From assembly GCA_015062545.1 (NCBI GenBank), contig SUUL01000003.1, positions 1-64,000 on the forward strand: a stretch of DNA of 64,000 nt, written 5' to 3'. Shown here piece after piece: positions 1-8,862 of this stretch. A program made the translations under genes and the position numbers. The stretch's first letter is position 1, and each line of letters begins with the position of its first letter. Below the pieces are notes generated by a model. It was given only the letters and a program-made list of their open reading frames with translations. It searched no databases and was not told the DNA's origin. The DNA comes from Alphaproteobacteria bacterium (lineage in GTDB: Bacteria > Pseudomonadota > Alphaproteobacteria > Rs-D84).

Positions 1-28
1 TTGCTTGTAATAAAATACAATCTATTAG

Positions 29-157
29 TTATGCAGCCTGTGGCAGTTTCCAATCCCAATTTGCGGCTTGAATTTCACGCAATTCTGCGACATAATTAGT
101 TCGGAAATCGTCCGCTAGGGCGCGCCACGAATTCAAGCACCGCCATTTGGCGGTGTT
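29..157 (-). pseudogene. possible C-terminal remnant of a protein gene
   Basis: On the minus strand a 42-codon open stretch ends at a TAA at 29-31. Its codons look like those of neighbouring genes, and the C-terminal part reads as an amphipathic helix rich in Ala, Glu and Trp, ending in PQAA. It has no convincing ATG or ribosome binding site, and an in-frame stop lies just upstream inside a hairpin region. I read it as the tail of a gene cut by the repeat-rich DNA at 160-390, but it could be chance. I do not recognise the family. Confidence 0.25.
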
Positions 158-159
158 TT
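138..159 (+). terminator. intrinsic terminator-like hairpin
   Basis: A seven-to-eight-pair GC-rich stem around the loop ATTT (CACCGCC / GGCGGTG) is followed on the plus strand by TTTT. The same stem design is used by other terminators in this window, for example at 20326. No plus-strand gene is visible upstream. Confidence 0.45.
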
Positions 160-183
160 AATTTGTGTTGCACATCCAAGGAT

Positions 184-385
184 TTGAACCCGACCAGAGG
201 GTTCGACAATGAGTAGATTTAGAATGATTTAGATACAAGTAGTGCCGGCAATGTAGTGTACAGACACCCCTAGAAATGCACAAAATAAATTAGAATGATT
301 TAGATACGACACGAACCCGATGGCGTAGTGTACAAAAGTTACATGAGCCATCGGGTTCGTTCGTAGATGAATTATTATAATTTAT
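184..385. repeat. hairpin repeat cluster A (core GTAGTGTACA)
   Basis: This stretch holds a small hairpin (GAACCC / GGGTTC, 184-203), a half unit carrying GTAGTGTACA at 252-261, and a complete unit. Positions 269-378 match 15773-15882 at all but about three of 110 positions. The complete hairpin, 311-360, has a 13-bp outer stem, a small inner stem that includes GTAG, a loop starting TGTACA and a TGA bulge on the 3' side. I see no gene in it. It lies just past the end of the RNase J gene. Confidence 0.75.
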
Positions 386-391
386 TTACCG

Positions 392-2188
392 TTATTTTTG
401 GACAAAGTGAACGCTATACTGTGGCTTCTTATCCGCACCCAAGGCTGCACGAACAACCTTGTTGGACGCGACTTGGACCGCACGAACCAAGTTATTTCTG
501 TCCTTGCGTTCTGCCTTGGTCAAACCATCAATCGCACGCGTGATTTCAATTTGAATCTGACGTTTCATAAAGCCAGTTTCGTCTGTCTCAAAGATTCCGG
601 CACTGGAAACTTCTGGCACCCCTTTCAAGAAACCACGTTTATCAACTGGCAAGGTCACAAAAACCGCACCATTGGACGCAATCTTCTTACGATTTTTATA
701 AACCTGATCGTTGGCGCTGCGTTCTGTTTCACCTTCCATAACGACATAACTGGTTTCAATGGTTTCTGCAATGTATGGTTCTGCCCCATCAGCCAAGGCC
801 AACATTTCACCATTATGCAAAACCATCATGTGTTTTGCGCCACCACGTTCCATCGCCATCTTACCATTCAACATTTCGTTGATATAGTCACCATGCATTG
901 GCACAGAAACCTGTGGATGCACCATATCATAGAATTTTTCTAATTCTGGGCGACCCGCGTGACCACTGGCATGCAGATTATCTGTATCAAATATCGTATG
1001 TGTTTTAACACCCATACGCGCCAATTTATTATACAGATAAGACACGTCTTGTTCGCGTCCTGGAATAATAATCGCACTGAATACGACTGTATCTGTTGGC
1101 TGTAATTTCAATTCTTTTACCTGGCCATGGCACAGACGTGTCAACATTGCGAATTTTTCACCCTGGGAACCAGTCAAGAAGATTGCTTGTTTTTCTGCAG
1201 GCAAATCTTTGATTTCACTATGCAAATAAACATCATCTTTCTTTAAGTATCCGAATTTCACACCCATTTCACGGAATTCTGGCAACCCAACATACGGCAC
1301 AGGATTTGGATTACTGCGTTCTTTAATCGCCGCAACACGACCGGCGGCACGTGCCGCTTCGGAAAACATTTTCATACGTGCCAAACTGCGCGAATAACCC
1401 GTGACCAAAACACGCCCTGGGGCATTTTTCATAATTTCTGTCAGCGTTTCACGCACCTGTGTTTCTGTTGTTTGTTTTGTCTGACGTGAAGAGTTTGTTG
1501 AATCACACATACACGCCAACAATTTTGGATCAGACCCGATTTCCGCCAAACGGGCAAAATCTGTTGGTGCTTCGATTGGAATATCATCGTTAAATGTCCA
1601 GTCACCAGTATGCAATATCTTGCCTGCAGGCGTTTGGATAATTAACATCTGCGCTTCTGGCACACTGTGGGTGACGTGGAAAGTTTCAACCATAAACGGT
1701 TCTAAATCCAATGTTGCACCATTATGGTCAAATTCAACAATATCCGTATTTGGGTTAAAGTCCATTTCAATACCCGCAAACGTACGGCGCAGAATTTCTG
1801 CAGGGAAACGCGTGCAATAGATTGGTTTTCTGAACTTTGGCCAAATATACTTCAACGCACCAATATGATCTTCGTGACCGTGGGTGATAACAAACCCAAC
1901 AACATCTTTTTTACGTTTTTCCAACCATGTTGTATCACAGTATTGAACGTCACCTGCGCCAATTTCTTCATCCAAGAACCCCATACCGCAATCAACCACC
2001 AAGAATTTGCCCTTATATTTGTAAAGGTACATATTCTGGCCGATATGTTCCAAGCCACCCAATGCCATAAAATAGATTTTATCATCATTGGCATCTGTTT
2101 CATGTTTATTCATACCCTTGATAGCCTTGGGCGTTTTTGGTTTTTCACTTTTTTTAGGCGCAGTCTTTTTTTCTTTTACTTTTACCAT
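392..2188 (-). CDS. rnj: ribonuclease J
   Basis: Metallo-beta-lactamase/beta-CASP ribonuclease that degrades and processes RNA (5'-3' exonuclease and endonuclease in characterised members), acting in the cytoplasm. The 598-residue protein has a Lys-rich N-terminal extension of about 35 residues, then the lactamase fold with the zinc motif HGHEDHIG at residues 103-110, the beta-CASP region, and the returning motif SGHAG near residue 405 followed by PMHGDY. The C-terminal RNase J domain is present. The ATG is preceded by AAAGGA at a normal distance. Typical family length is about 550, so the extension explains the extra length. It is transcribed alone; the gap upstream contains the 12-bp palindrome GGTCGTGCGACC and a TATAAT-like box. 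Confidence 0.93.
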   Translation of the reverse strand: MVKVKEKKTAPKKSEKPKTPKAIKGMNKHETDANDDKIYFMALGGLEHIGQNMYLYKYKGKFLVVDCGMGFLDEEIGAGDVQYCDTTWLEKRKKDVVGFVITHGHEDHIGALKYIWPKFRKPIYCTRFPAEILRRTFAGIEMDFNPNTDIVEFDHNGATLDLEPFMVETFHVTHSVPEAQMLIIQTPAGKILHTGDWTFNDDIPIEAPTDFARLAEIGSDPKLLACMCDSTNSSRQTKQTTETQVRETLTEIMKNAPGRVLVTGYSRSLARMKMFSEAARAAGRVAAIKERSNPNPVPYVGLPEFREMGVKFGYLKKDDVYLHSEIKDLPAEKQAIFLTGSQGEKFAMLTRLCHGQVKELKLQPTDTVVFSAIIIPGREQDVSYLYNKLARMGVKTHTIFDTDNLHASGHAGRPELEKFYDMVHPQVSVPMHGDYINEMLNGKMAMERGGAKHMMVLHNGEMLALADGAEPYIAETIETSYVVMEGETERSANDQVYKNRKKIASNGAVFVTLPVDKRGFLKGVPEVSSAGIFETDETGFMKRQIQIEITRAIDGLTKAERKDRNNLVRAVQVASNKVVRAALGADKKPQYSVHFVQK

Positions 2189-2277
2189 TTATAATCCTTT
2201 GTTTTTATTAACATTTTGCACGACCACCCAATTCATTGCCAATAAAGACAAATGTCCTTATCCGTAGTGAATCTGTG

Positions 2278-2290
2278 GTCGCACGACCAT
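2278..2290. promoter_or_regulatory. palindrome upstream of RNase J
   Basis: A perfect 12-bp palindrome, GGTCGCACGACC on the plus strand, lies about 90 bp upstream of the RNase J start, and a second GGTCGTGC half lies closer to the gene. It could be an operator or a hairpin in the leader; function is unknown. Confidence 0.25.
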
Positions 2291-2416
2291 CTTTTCCACT
2301 GTACTTTATTATTATATATCAAGACACAGGGATAAATCCATTTTGGACACATAAATATATATCCAAACATTCTCTCATACGTATATGATAGTACATATTA
2401 GTGTAAAATCAAGACA

Positions 2417-2436
2417 AATCCCCCATGCGGGGGATT
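2417..2436 (-). terminator. terminator of the 5.5-2.4 kb envelope operon
   Basis: An eight-pair hairpin AATCCCCC / GGGGGATT sits directly after the stop codon of the gene at 2438, followed on the minus strand by a short T-rich stretch. It most likely ends the three-gene minus-strand operon. Confidence 0.6.
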
Positions 2437-2437
2437 A

Positions 2438-3307
2438 TTATTCTGCCGTTTCGTGTGTTATCAGCCCAAATGATGTTATATAATTGAACGATATACCCAT
2501 AATAAAGTTACTGCCGTAAACATCTTCGCCACGGGCGCGGGCGCGGCGATATTGAACGTATGGCCCCATTGTCAAATCGCCCCACAAATTTGTATCCAGA
2601 CGTACAACCGCACTTAAATCGCGTTCTAAATCTGTTGGCACATAATCAGAATAACTTAAATATTCACGATAATAACCGTTGGATGACAGTTTCACACCTT
2701 CGCGCACTTGATATTCCAAACGCCAACCAACTTCCGCAGCCATTTTACTGGTCTGGGCCCCGGCATACGTAAAGTCATATTCATACACACCGGTCAGATA
2801 CAAGCTTTTAATAATCTCGTTATCAAACAAAGATATACCGGCATTTGTACGAACGATATTTTGACGTGGCGTACTGTCCGCGGTCTTGAATTCTGTATCG
2901 TATGCCGCACGCACAGTCGGCCCAAACTTAAAGCCCGAAAAATCCCAACACGCATAAGATAAATTACTGGACAACAAGATATCATCAGCATTTTCACTGG
3001 TTGTGACGGGCTCATCGTATGGTTTCAATTTCGTTTCGCCGTATTCCATGAACAGACTGTTATCCCATTGAAAGCGGTTATTATTATATTCCAATGCCGT
3101 ATCAAATACGCCCTTGATAAAATCTTGACTATCTGCTTTCAGTGCCGACACAGGCGAATCCTGATATGCATACGCATTTCTTACATCTGTTTTTGACCAT
3201 TCCAACCCAATACGCCGCACCGCCAACACCAAAGACCCATCGGAAAAATCCGCAAACGCCCCGAACGGCAACAGCATTAACAACAAACCCAACGATATTT
3301 TTTTCAA
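2438..3307 (-). CDS. predicted outer-membrane beta-barrel protein
   Basis: Secreted protein of about 289 residues that I read as an outer-membrane beta-barrel: after a signal peptide (LKKISLGLLLMLLPFGAFA) come many alternating aromatic/polar strands and Tyr/Asn-rich turns. I chose a TTG start at 3305-3307 because AAGGGG precedes it at the right distance and the residues before it do not look coding; an ATG at 3376 would overlap the preceding gene and bury the signal peptide. It is the last gene of a three-gene operon (spacing 23 bp). No specific family recognised. Confidence 0.6.
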   Translation of the reverse strand: MKKISLGLLLMLLPFGAFADFSDGSLVLAVRRIGLEWSKTDVRNAYAYQDSPVSALKADSQDFIKGVFDTALEYNNNRFQWDNSLFMEYGETKLKPYDEPVTTSENADDILLSSNLSYACWDFSGFKFGPTVRAAYDTEFKTADSTPRQNIVRTNAGISLFDNEIIKSLYLTGVYEYDFTYAGAQTSKMAAEVGWRLEYQVREGVKLSSNGYYREYLSYSDYVPTDLERDLSAVVRLDTNLWGDLTMGPYVQYRRARARGEDVYGSNFIMGISFNYITSFGLITHETAE

Positions 3308-3330
3308 TTTTACACCCCTTGAATCAGCAT

Positions 3331-3942
3331 CTATTTCCAGACACGTAAATTTCCATCTTGATTGGCATATCGCCAACCTGCTTCGCGCAATGCAATCGTA
3401 AACGCCCCACGTTTCGACACAGGCAATTCCACGCGCACGTTATTCCCAGAAATATGTTTAGTATCCAATTCCACCTGTTCTGCCCGCGCCACAGACTTTA
3501 ATTCCGCCCAACTTTCCAACCCATTTGGCAGCGTAACAAAGGCCACAAACACATCTTGTTTAGTATCATCCGGTAACCAATTCTGAACACCTTTTTCCGT
3601 CAGCCACGTACGCACCGCATCTGCATCCAACGTCATTGAAATATCTGCGGAATAAGTTGTATCAGAAACCTGTTCGCTATCAATTCCAGACATCGCAATT
3701 AATCCGATCAATTCACTTGCAGACGCATCTGACAACGCACTTTTCAGCATACTTACATCTGCATATTGCCGCAGTGTATCGGCAATAATTTGACGTCTGG
3801 CCTCGTCAAAAGCGATATTTTTTGCATTTGCCGCGGTATCACTGGTGATATTAACGGGCATCGCCCCCCGTAATTCTACGGCAGACGCGCCCGTCAACAC
3901 CAACAGACCAAACGAAACTGCAACACATAAACGTTTTAACAT
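3331..3942 (-). CDS. secreted periplasmic protein, DUF2066-like
   Basis: 203-residue protein with a clear signal peptide ending ASA. The middle resembles DUF2066 proteins: an Ala/Arg-rich helix (DEARRQIIADTLRQY), then a strand with YSADISMTLDADAV and a Trp near residue 120. DUF2066 has no established function; the match is by eye. The ATG has GAAGG in front. It sits 18 bp after the large barrel gene and 23 bp before the small one, so the three are probably co-transcribed and share an envelope role. Confidence 0.5.
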   Translation of the reverse strand: MLKRLCVAVSFGLLVLTGASAVELRGAMPVNITSDTAANAKNIAFDEARRQIIADTLRQYADVSMLKSALSDASASELIGLIAMSGIDSEQVSDTTYSADISMTLDADAVRTWLTEKGVQNWLPDDTKQDVFVAFVTLPNGLESWAELKSVARAEQVELDTKHISGNNVRVELPVSKRGAFTIALREAGWRYANQDGNLRVWK

Positions 3943-3960
3943 ACGCCTTCACTCTTTTCC

Positions 3961-5526
3961 CTAGAATCTAACATTCAATCCCACACGCACCCCCAGGGAT
4001 TTATAGAATGATTCTATTTCACTGTCAACCGTATCTTTCCAACCATTGGCGGCGACATCATATATATACACCCCTGTTGGATTCGGATTCAGTTCCAATT
4101 CTGCATCACCATTTAACATGATATTTTCTGCAATCAACGGATCGTCTATAGCGTATTTATCCATATACGCTTCCACCAAACCGTTATAAATATTTGTCCA
4201 ATATTCTGCATTCAAATATGTTGTCGCATCCGCCCCAGACACGTTATAGTAATCATAAGTCACCCCAATGGACAAAGAAACCTTGTCTGACAACGCGGTT
4301 AGCCAATTTGCCCCTGCGCCAAAATGGAATGCAGAACCGATACCACCTTTGTCTTCAACCGACTTTGGATGCGCCCAGTCAAAACGATATGGCTGATCCC
4401 CTTCGGCCGTATAAGACGGCAGTCCCACTTCCACACGTGCGGTAACAAAATTTTTCGGATTAATATCATATTGCATATCCAACGCCAAATAAGGTCCAGA
4501 CCATGTCACATCATAAGAATGACTGACCCCCATTTGTTCAAAATAGAACGTACCTTCGGCCTCGGCATAGCTCCAATTATCAAGTGGCACCAATGCTATT
4601 TCTGCCCATTCATCCCCGGTCAAATCTATATTTTCATACCCTGGATACTCAGGATGATCATAATCAACATTTGAACCAAACAACGCAATCAACGGCCAAC
4701 ACTGTATTGATCCATCGCCACCATCCCAACAAGAATTATCCCAATCACCATTTACAAACACCATACCGTAACTTTTAGATGTTTCCAGTTTATATTTCAA
4801 ATGCCGCCAACCGACCGATGGGGTAATTTTCAAATTACCAATTTTGAACATGTCAGTCACACCGATTCCGGCATTAAACCCGAACATATTGCCGCCATCA
4901 CTGGTACCAACAGACAACGCGTGTCCAATTTTTTGTCCTGCCACGTTCCCTTCAGAATCAATAAATTGTCCCGCATCATACCCCCCATGCGAAATATCAT
5001 CGTCCACCATACTGGATTCGCCGGTCTGCATACCATACTGCAAGCCTGCATCAATCTGCAATTTTGTATTACCGACATCAAAAACATACTTACCTGCGGC
5101 ATCAAAGACCAACCAATCCACATTATCATAGTGCAATTTCGACCCCGCGGAATTCATTTCAAACTGCCACATTGCGGTCTGCTTGGACAATCCTGCCCCC
5201 AACCAGAACCCATTTTTGTTTACCACATTCCCTGCTTGTGCATTTGCCACAGATACCTGTTGCGACCGGGTCATTACCCCAGTGTTTTGTCCCCCCCTTT
5301 GGGTTGAATATCCTGCATTTGCATATTGACTTCTGTTATATGCGGACACACCTTGGGACGAATAAGTACCGCCACGTGTTGCCGCGTTATTTGCGTATGA
5401 TTTTTGTGTATATCTGGCCTGTTGTGGCGACTGATAATTTCCCGTATAGTAAGTACCCGCCGCATTTGCCGCCGCCATCATCAAGAAGGCAGAACAACCA
5501 CCAAACAAAAACTTCAGAAAATTCAT
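3961..5526 (-). CDS. outer-membrane beta-barrel protein
   Basis: 521 residues. Signal peptide (about 1-22, ending ANA), then a low-complexity Gln/Ser/Tyr/Asn stretch to about residue 95, then a long barrel-like region with alternating strands and acidic loops. The last residue is Phe after NVRF, the usual barrel C-terminal signal for the BAM machinery. The layout is reminiscent of omptin-like or Protochlamydia-type outer-membrane proteins, but I cannot assign catalytic residues. The start has AAAGGA upstream. It is the first gene of the minus-strand envelope operon. Confidence 0.65.
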   Translation of the reverse strand: MNFLKFLFGGCSAFLMMAAANAAGTYYTGNYQSPQQARYTQKSYANNAATRGGTYSSQGVSAYNRSQYANAGYSTQRGGQNTGVMTRSQQVSVANAQAGNVVNKNGFWLGAGLSKQTAMWQFEMNSAGSKLHYDNVDWLVFDAAGKYVFDVGNTKLQIDAGLQYGMQTGESSMVDDDISHGGYDAGQFIDSEGNVAGQKIGHALSVGTSDGGNMFGFNAGIGVTDMFKIGNLKITPSVGWRHLKYKLETSKSYGMVFVNGDWDNSCWDGGDGSIQCWPLIALFGSNVDYDHPEYPGYENIDLTGDEWAEIALVPLDNWSYAEAEGTFYFEQMGVSHSYDVTWSGPYLALDMQYDINPKNFVTARVEVGLPSYTAEGDQPYRFDWAHPKSVEDKGGIGSAFHFGAGANWLTALSDKVSLSIGVTYDYYNVSGADATTYLNAEYWTNIYNGLVEAYMDKYAIDDPLIAENIMLNGDAELELNPNPTGVYIYDVAANGWKDTVDSEIESFYKSLGVRVGLNVRF

Positions 5527-5629
5527 ATTAAATCCTTTCCATATTTCACTTTATGACAATTTTATCATAAAAAAGGTTGAAAAACAAATTTGATATTGCC
5601 AAAATATCAAAAAATTTTAATTCGGTCAT

Positions 5630-5714
5630 GCGACCATGGCGGAACTGGTATACGCGCAGCACTAAGGATGCTGTGGGGCAACCCTTGGGGGTTCGATTCC
5701 CCCTGGTCGCACCA
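5630..5714 (+). tRNA. tRNA-Leu (anticodon AAG)
   Basis: 85-nt class II tRNA with CCA encoded. The acceptor stem GCGACCA / TGGTCGC is perfect, the anticodon stem CAGCA / TGCTG is perfect, and the variable arm has a GGG / CCC stem. The anticodon loop reads CTAAGGA, so position 34 is A5664 and the anticodon is AAG. The discriminator is A and the T loop is TTCGATT, as expected for tRNA-Leu. AAG is unusual in alphaproteobacteria, where GAG and TAG are normal; a single T-to-A change from TAG would give it. Confidence 0.93.
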
Positions 5715-5844
5715 AATTTTCAAGCAAGCGCAACGCGCGTTGAAAATTTTAGTCTCTCGGCTGTGCGGATGCACAGACGGACAAAAAAATACATATTTCC
5801 CAGATTTTATACTTGCCCCGGTTTTGTTAAATTTGCTAACATCC

Positions 5845-8800
5845 ATGTATCAAAGGATGAAGGGAATTAGACTGCTTTTTGCTGTAATGCTTGCACCGCT
5901 TGTATTTCACGCGGCGACTGCTGATGATGCTGCGGAAATTGCGCGCGCGGCCACGCGGCGCGGTGCGACCAACACGGTATCGTCCACACGCAAAAAAACA
6001 TCTGCAACCGACACAACCAATACGGGGGGTGGTGCATCGCGCACAATATCAACAACGACCACCCGCACGGTTTCCACGCCATCATCATCGCGTTCTGCGA
6101 ACGTTGTTTCACGAACTGCCACCACAACGGAAACCCGTGGGGTTGGTGTTCGCGGTACTGGTGCTGTTCTGCCCCGCACTGTCCAACCTGTATCATCTGG
6201 CACCATTACGCGCAGTGCCGTATCGGCACCCCGCGCATCTGACATTATTTCCCGCACGAAATCGCGTACCACGGAACGTTCAACCACGACCGGCATAACA
6301 CGTTCACGTTCTGCGACCGTATCCCGCGCTGCCACAACGGACACACCCGTATCCCCGGAAACGGTTTTGACCCGCGATTTTGGTAAATGTCGCGACACGT
6401 TTTATGAATGTATGGACGAATTCTGCGCGAACAAAGACACAGAATTGGGTCGTTGTGCCTGTTCGACACGCATATCTGAATTTGACCGTTCCAAACATCA
6501 TCTGTCCGACATCGAAGATAAATTATTAACATTTGGCGAACGCCTGCTGACTGTGAACATGGATGCCGAAGATGTCACCGCCATGAACCAAGCGACTGCG
6601 GGCGAAAATGCCTTTAACGAAGAGGATAAATCTGCATCAAAAAAGATGTTGGATGAAATTGCCAAGAAATTGAACACCAGTTTTGATGATTCCGCCTTTG
6701 ACAATGGTTTGAACGCGATAAATTTATCACTGAACATGGATGCGGCATTTGACAACGTTGATTCATTGATGGGTGCGTCCACCACCACGAAAAGTGGCAC
6801 CGCCCTGTATCAGGCGGCCTTGCCTGTATGTCGCGAAATGGCGGCCGAAGTATGTTCTCCTGACGAACAATCCATCGCCGAAAGTGGGTATCAAATGATG
6901 ATTGAACAGGCGTGCAACACCGTTGCCAAGACATACCAGACCCAAACAAACCAAGCCCATGCCAAGTTAATGGAAAGTTCTGCTTTACTAGAAATATCGC
7001 GTTTGGACATTCATCAGCAGCGTAATTCTGATGACATTTTAACCTGTCGCAAGAAGATGTTGGACATGTTAACTGATTCCACGGTATGTGGCGACAATCT
7101 GGGCAAGTGTTTAGACATTTCTGGTCGTTACATTGATCCGACCACTGGCGCGGCATTTTTAACGACCGATTTGGCGCAATTATCGACATTGATAACACGC
7201 CCGACCGGTGGGTACACCTGGGCCAAGTTACCCCAGAATTCCCAATTCGTATCATTTTTGAATTCCAAAAAGATATTTTTAGAGCCTGCGATGGAAAATT
7301 GCCAAGATTTATCATCATACGTATGGGATTCGTTTTTGGACGATGCCTTGGCCCAGATAAAATTGGCCCAAGATGCCAAACTGGAAGAAATGCGTCAATC
7401 TTGCACAACCCTGACGACCCAGTGTCTGGACACTGCGACCGATTCGATTCAAGACTTTGATTCACGTGCCTTGTCAATATTTGGTGTATCTGCGGATCGC
7501 ACGGTTAACGCGATGTGTTCCGAAATCAAGACGGCATGTTCTGCATTAATCCAGGCCACCGACACCACCATTACCGATGGCACCACAAACGATTGGGAAT
7601 CTGGTATGACTGCGATTGCCCAAGACAAGACCTATGAAACGATATTATCCACCTGCCGCGAGGTTGGATGCAACTGTATCATAAACACGTGCAAATCTGC
7701 GACTGGGAACTTTGACCTGTGCACCAGTATTACGCGTTCTGTAAATCGCAAGTCTATATTGAATCGTTCCGCCTGTTGGAACGAGGTTGTTGAATGTGTT
7801 GCGGCTGCGGGCGCAGATACGGTCAATGCCATCTTAAATGCGCGCAACCGCACACCATCTACAACCAGCGGTTCTATTTATGGTGAATTATATGGTTCAC
7901 AATATAACCAATATGATATTGCAACTGCGGGCACAGCAGAAGGTCAAACAACCCCAACATCCCTATATGACCTGTGCAAGGCAGATGAATGTGGGGTTGG
8001 CACAAACATAGATTGTGGTGTATGCCGTCTGGCGGAACAGATTTGGGGCAACTGTGAAGCAAACAGCAACAGCCTTATCAAAGACGAGCACGACGATCAC
8101 AATAAAATCTTGACCAAATCTGGTTCAACCGATGCAACATTACTGTCGTGGTTTGCACACAACACCAGCACAACAGGCAACCCACTCAGTTGTTATGATG
8201 CGGCGACATGCCCCCCAGGCCAGCAATTAATGAATGGCGTATGCACCAGCAAAGATAATATAACAACCGATGGCATAGACTGCAAACAAGACCGCCAAGT
8301 AGAAATTACAACCGGAATCACAAATTGTTGCGACACCGGTAAAACGGATGACGGTGGAAATTGCTGTACAAATGGTGCCTCGGAGCAAATAGCAAAACCA
8401 ACGACATATTATTTCGCCAAAGCGGAAATATCCAATGAAGCGCTGCCCACAATCTGCGTTCCAGCTGCGAATACCAAGGCAACATTAATCGAATATAACC
8501 AAGACACAAATACCTACACTGTATGTGTCGGGAATGATGCCGTTACGTATCCTGCCGAAACTGATGAAAGCAATCTTACAATCACATGCAATGGCACATT
8601 AATACAGGTACAAACTAAGGTACAAGATGACAACATCTCATTAAAATATATAAAGCCAACAAATAGCAGTGATAGTGATGACTTCAGCACAATTCCAGAA
8701 TTGTATTACACCAATGTGGACCAACAAAAATGTACATACTACGACACTTCAGATACCGAAGCAGTTTGTGAAACAATCGAAAATATCAACAAGATCATGG

Positions 8801-8859
8801 TAGATTACCAACCCGTCACATCTGCCGAAAACACACCATCCGAATCTGGGGGGGAATGA
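5845..8859 (+). CDS. large secreted Cys-containing protein
   Basis: About 1004 residues from the ATG at 5845; an in-frame ATG at 5857 (MKGIRLLF) is also possible. A signal peptide ends near HAATA. Residues ~30-170 are low-complexity Thr/Ser/Arg-rich, a likely disordered or cell-wall-spanning stretch. A long helical region with scattered paired cysteines follows, then a C-terminal part built of short Cys modules similar to neighbouring secreted proteins. A possible promoter (TTGCCC ... GCTAAC) lies just upstream. I do not recognise a family with known function. Only 3 bp separate it from the next gene, so the two are probably translated together and may form one surface complex. Confidence 0.7.
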   Translation: MYQRMKGIRLLFAVMLAPLVFHAATADDAAEIARAATRRGATNTVSSTRKKTSATDTTNTGGGASRTISTTTTRTVSTPSSSRSANVVSRTATTTETRGVGVRGTGAVLPRTVQPVSSGTITRSAVSAPRASDIISRTKSRTTERSTTTGITRSRSATVSRAATTDTPVSPETVLTRDFGKCRDTFYECMDEFCANKDTELGRCACSTRISEFDRSKHHLSDIEDKLLTFGERLLTVNMDAEDVTAMNQATAGENAFNEEDKSASKKMLDEIAKKLNTSFDDSAFDNGLNAINLSLNMDAAFDNVDSLMGASTTTKSGTALYQAALPVCREMAAEVCSPDEQSIAESGYQMMIEQACNTVAKTYQTQTNQAHAKLMESSALLEISRLDIHQQRNSDDILTCRKKMLDMLTDSTVCGDNLGKCLDISGRYIDPTTGAAFLTTDLAQLSTLITRPTGGYTWAKLPQNSQFVSFLNSKKIFLEPAMENCQDLSSYVWDSFLDDALAQIKLAQDAKLEEMRQSCTTLTTQCLDTATDSIQDFDSRALSIFGVSADRTVNAMCSEIKTACSALIQATDTTITDGTTNDWESGMTAIAQDKTYETILSTCREVGCNCIINTCKSATGNFDLCTSITRSVNRKSILNRSACWNEVVECVAAAGADTVNAILNARNRTPSTTSGSIYGELYGSQYNQYDIATAGTAEGQTTPTSLYDLCKADECGVGTNIDCGVCRLAEQIWGNCEANSNSLIKDEHDDHNKILTKSGSTDATLLSWFAHNTSTTGNPLSCYDAATCPPGQQLMNGVCTSKDNITTDGIDCKQDRQVEITTGITNCCDTGKTDDGGNCCTNGASEQIAKPTTYYFAKAEISNEALPTICVPAANTKATLIEYNQDTNTYTVCVGNDAVTYPAETDESNLTITCNGTLIQVQTKVQDDNISLKYIKPTNSSDSDDFSTIPELYYTNVDQQKCTYYDTSDTEAVCETIENINKIMVDYQPVTSAENTPSESGGE

Positions 8860-8862
8860 ATA

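Noticed and set aside
171-205. tRNA- or tmRNA-like 3' end (GGTTCAAATCC on the minus strand) and a tag-like PQAA ending in the frame at 29-157
   Set aside because: The T stem does not pair, no matching 5' acceptor or D arm exists, and the tmRNA landmark sequences are absent.
269-385. Integron attC site or dif-type recombination site
   Set aside because: The RYYYAAC / GTTRRRY boxes are not present in all units and no integrase is nearby; the units differ from dif.
1620-2194. Plus-strand reading frames opposite RNase J and other minus-strand genes
   Set aside because: They are shadows of strongly conserved genes on the other strand.
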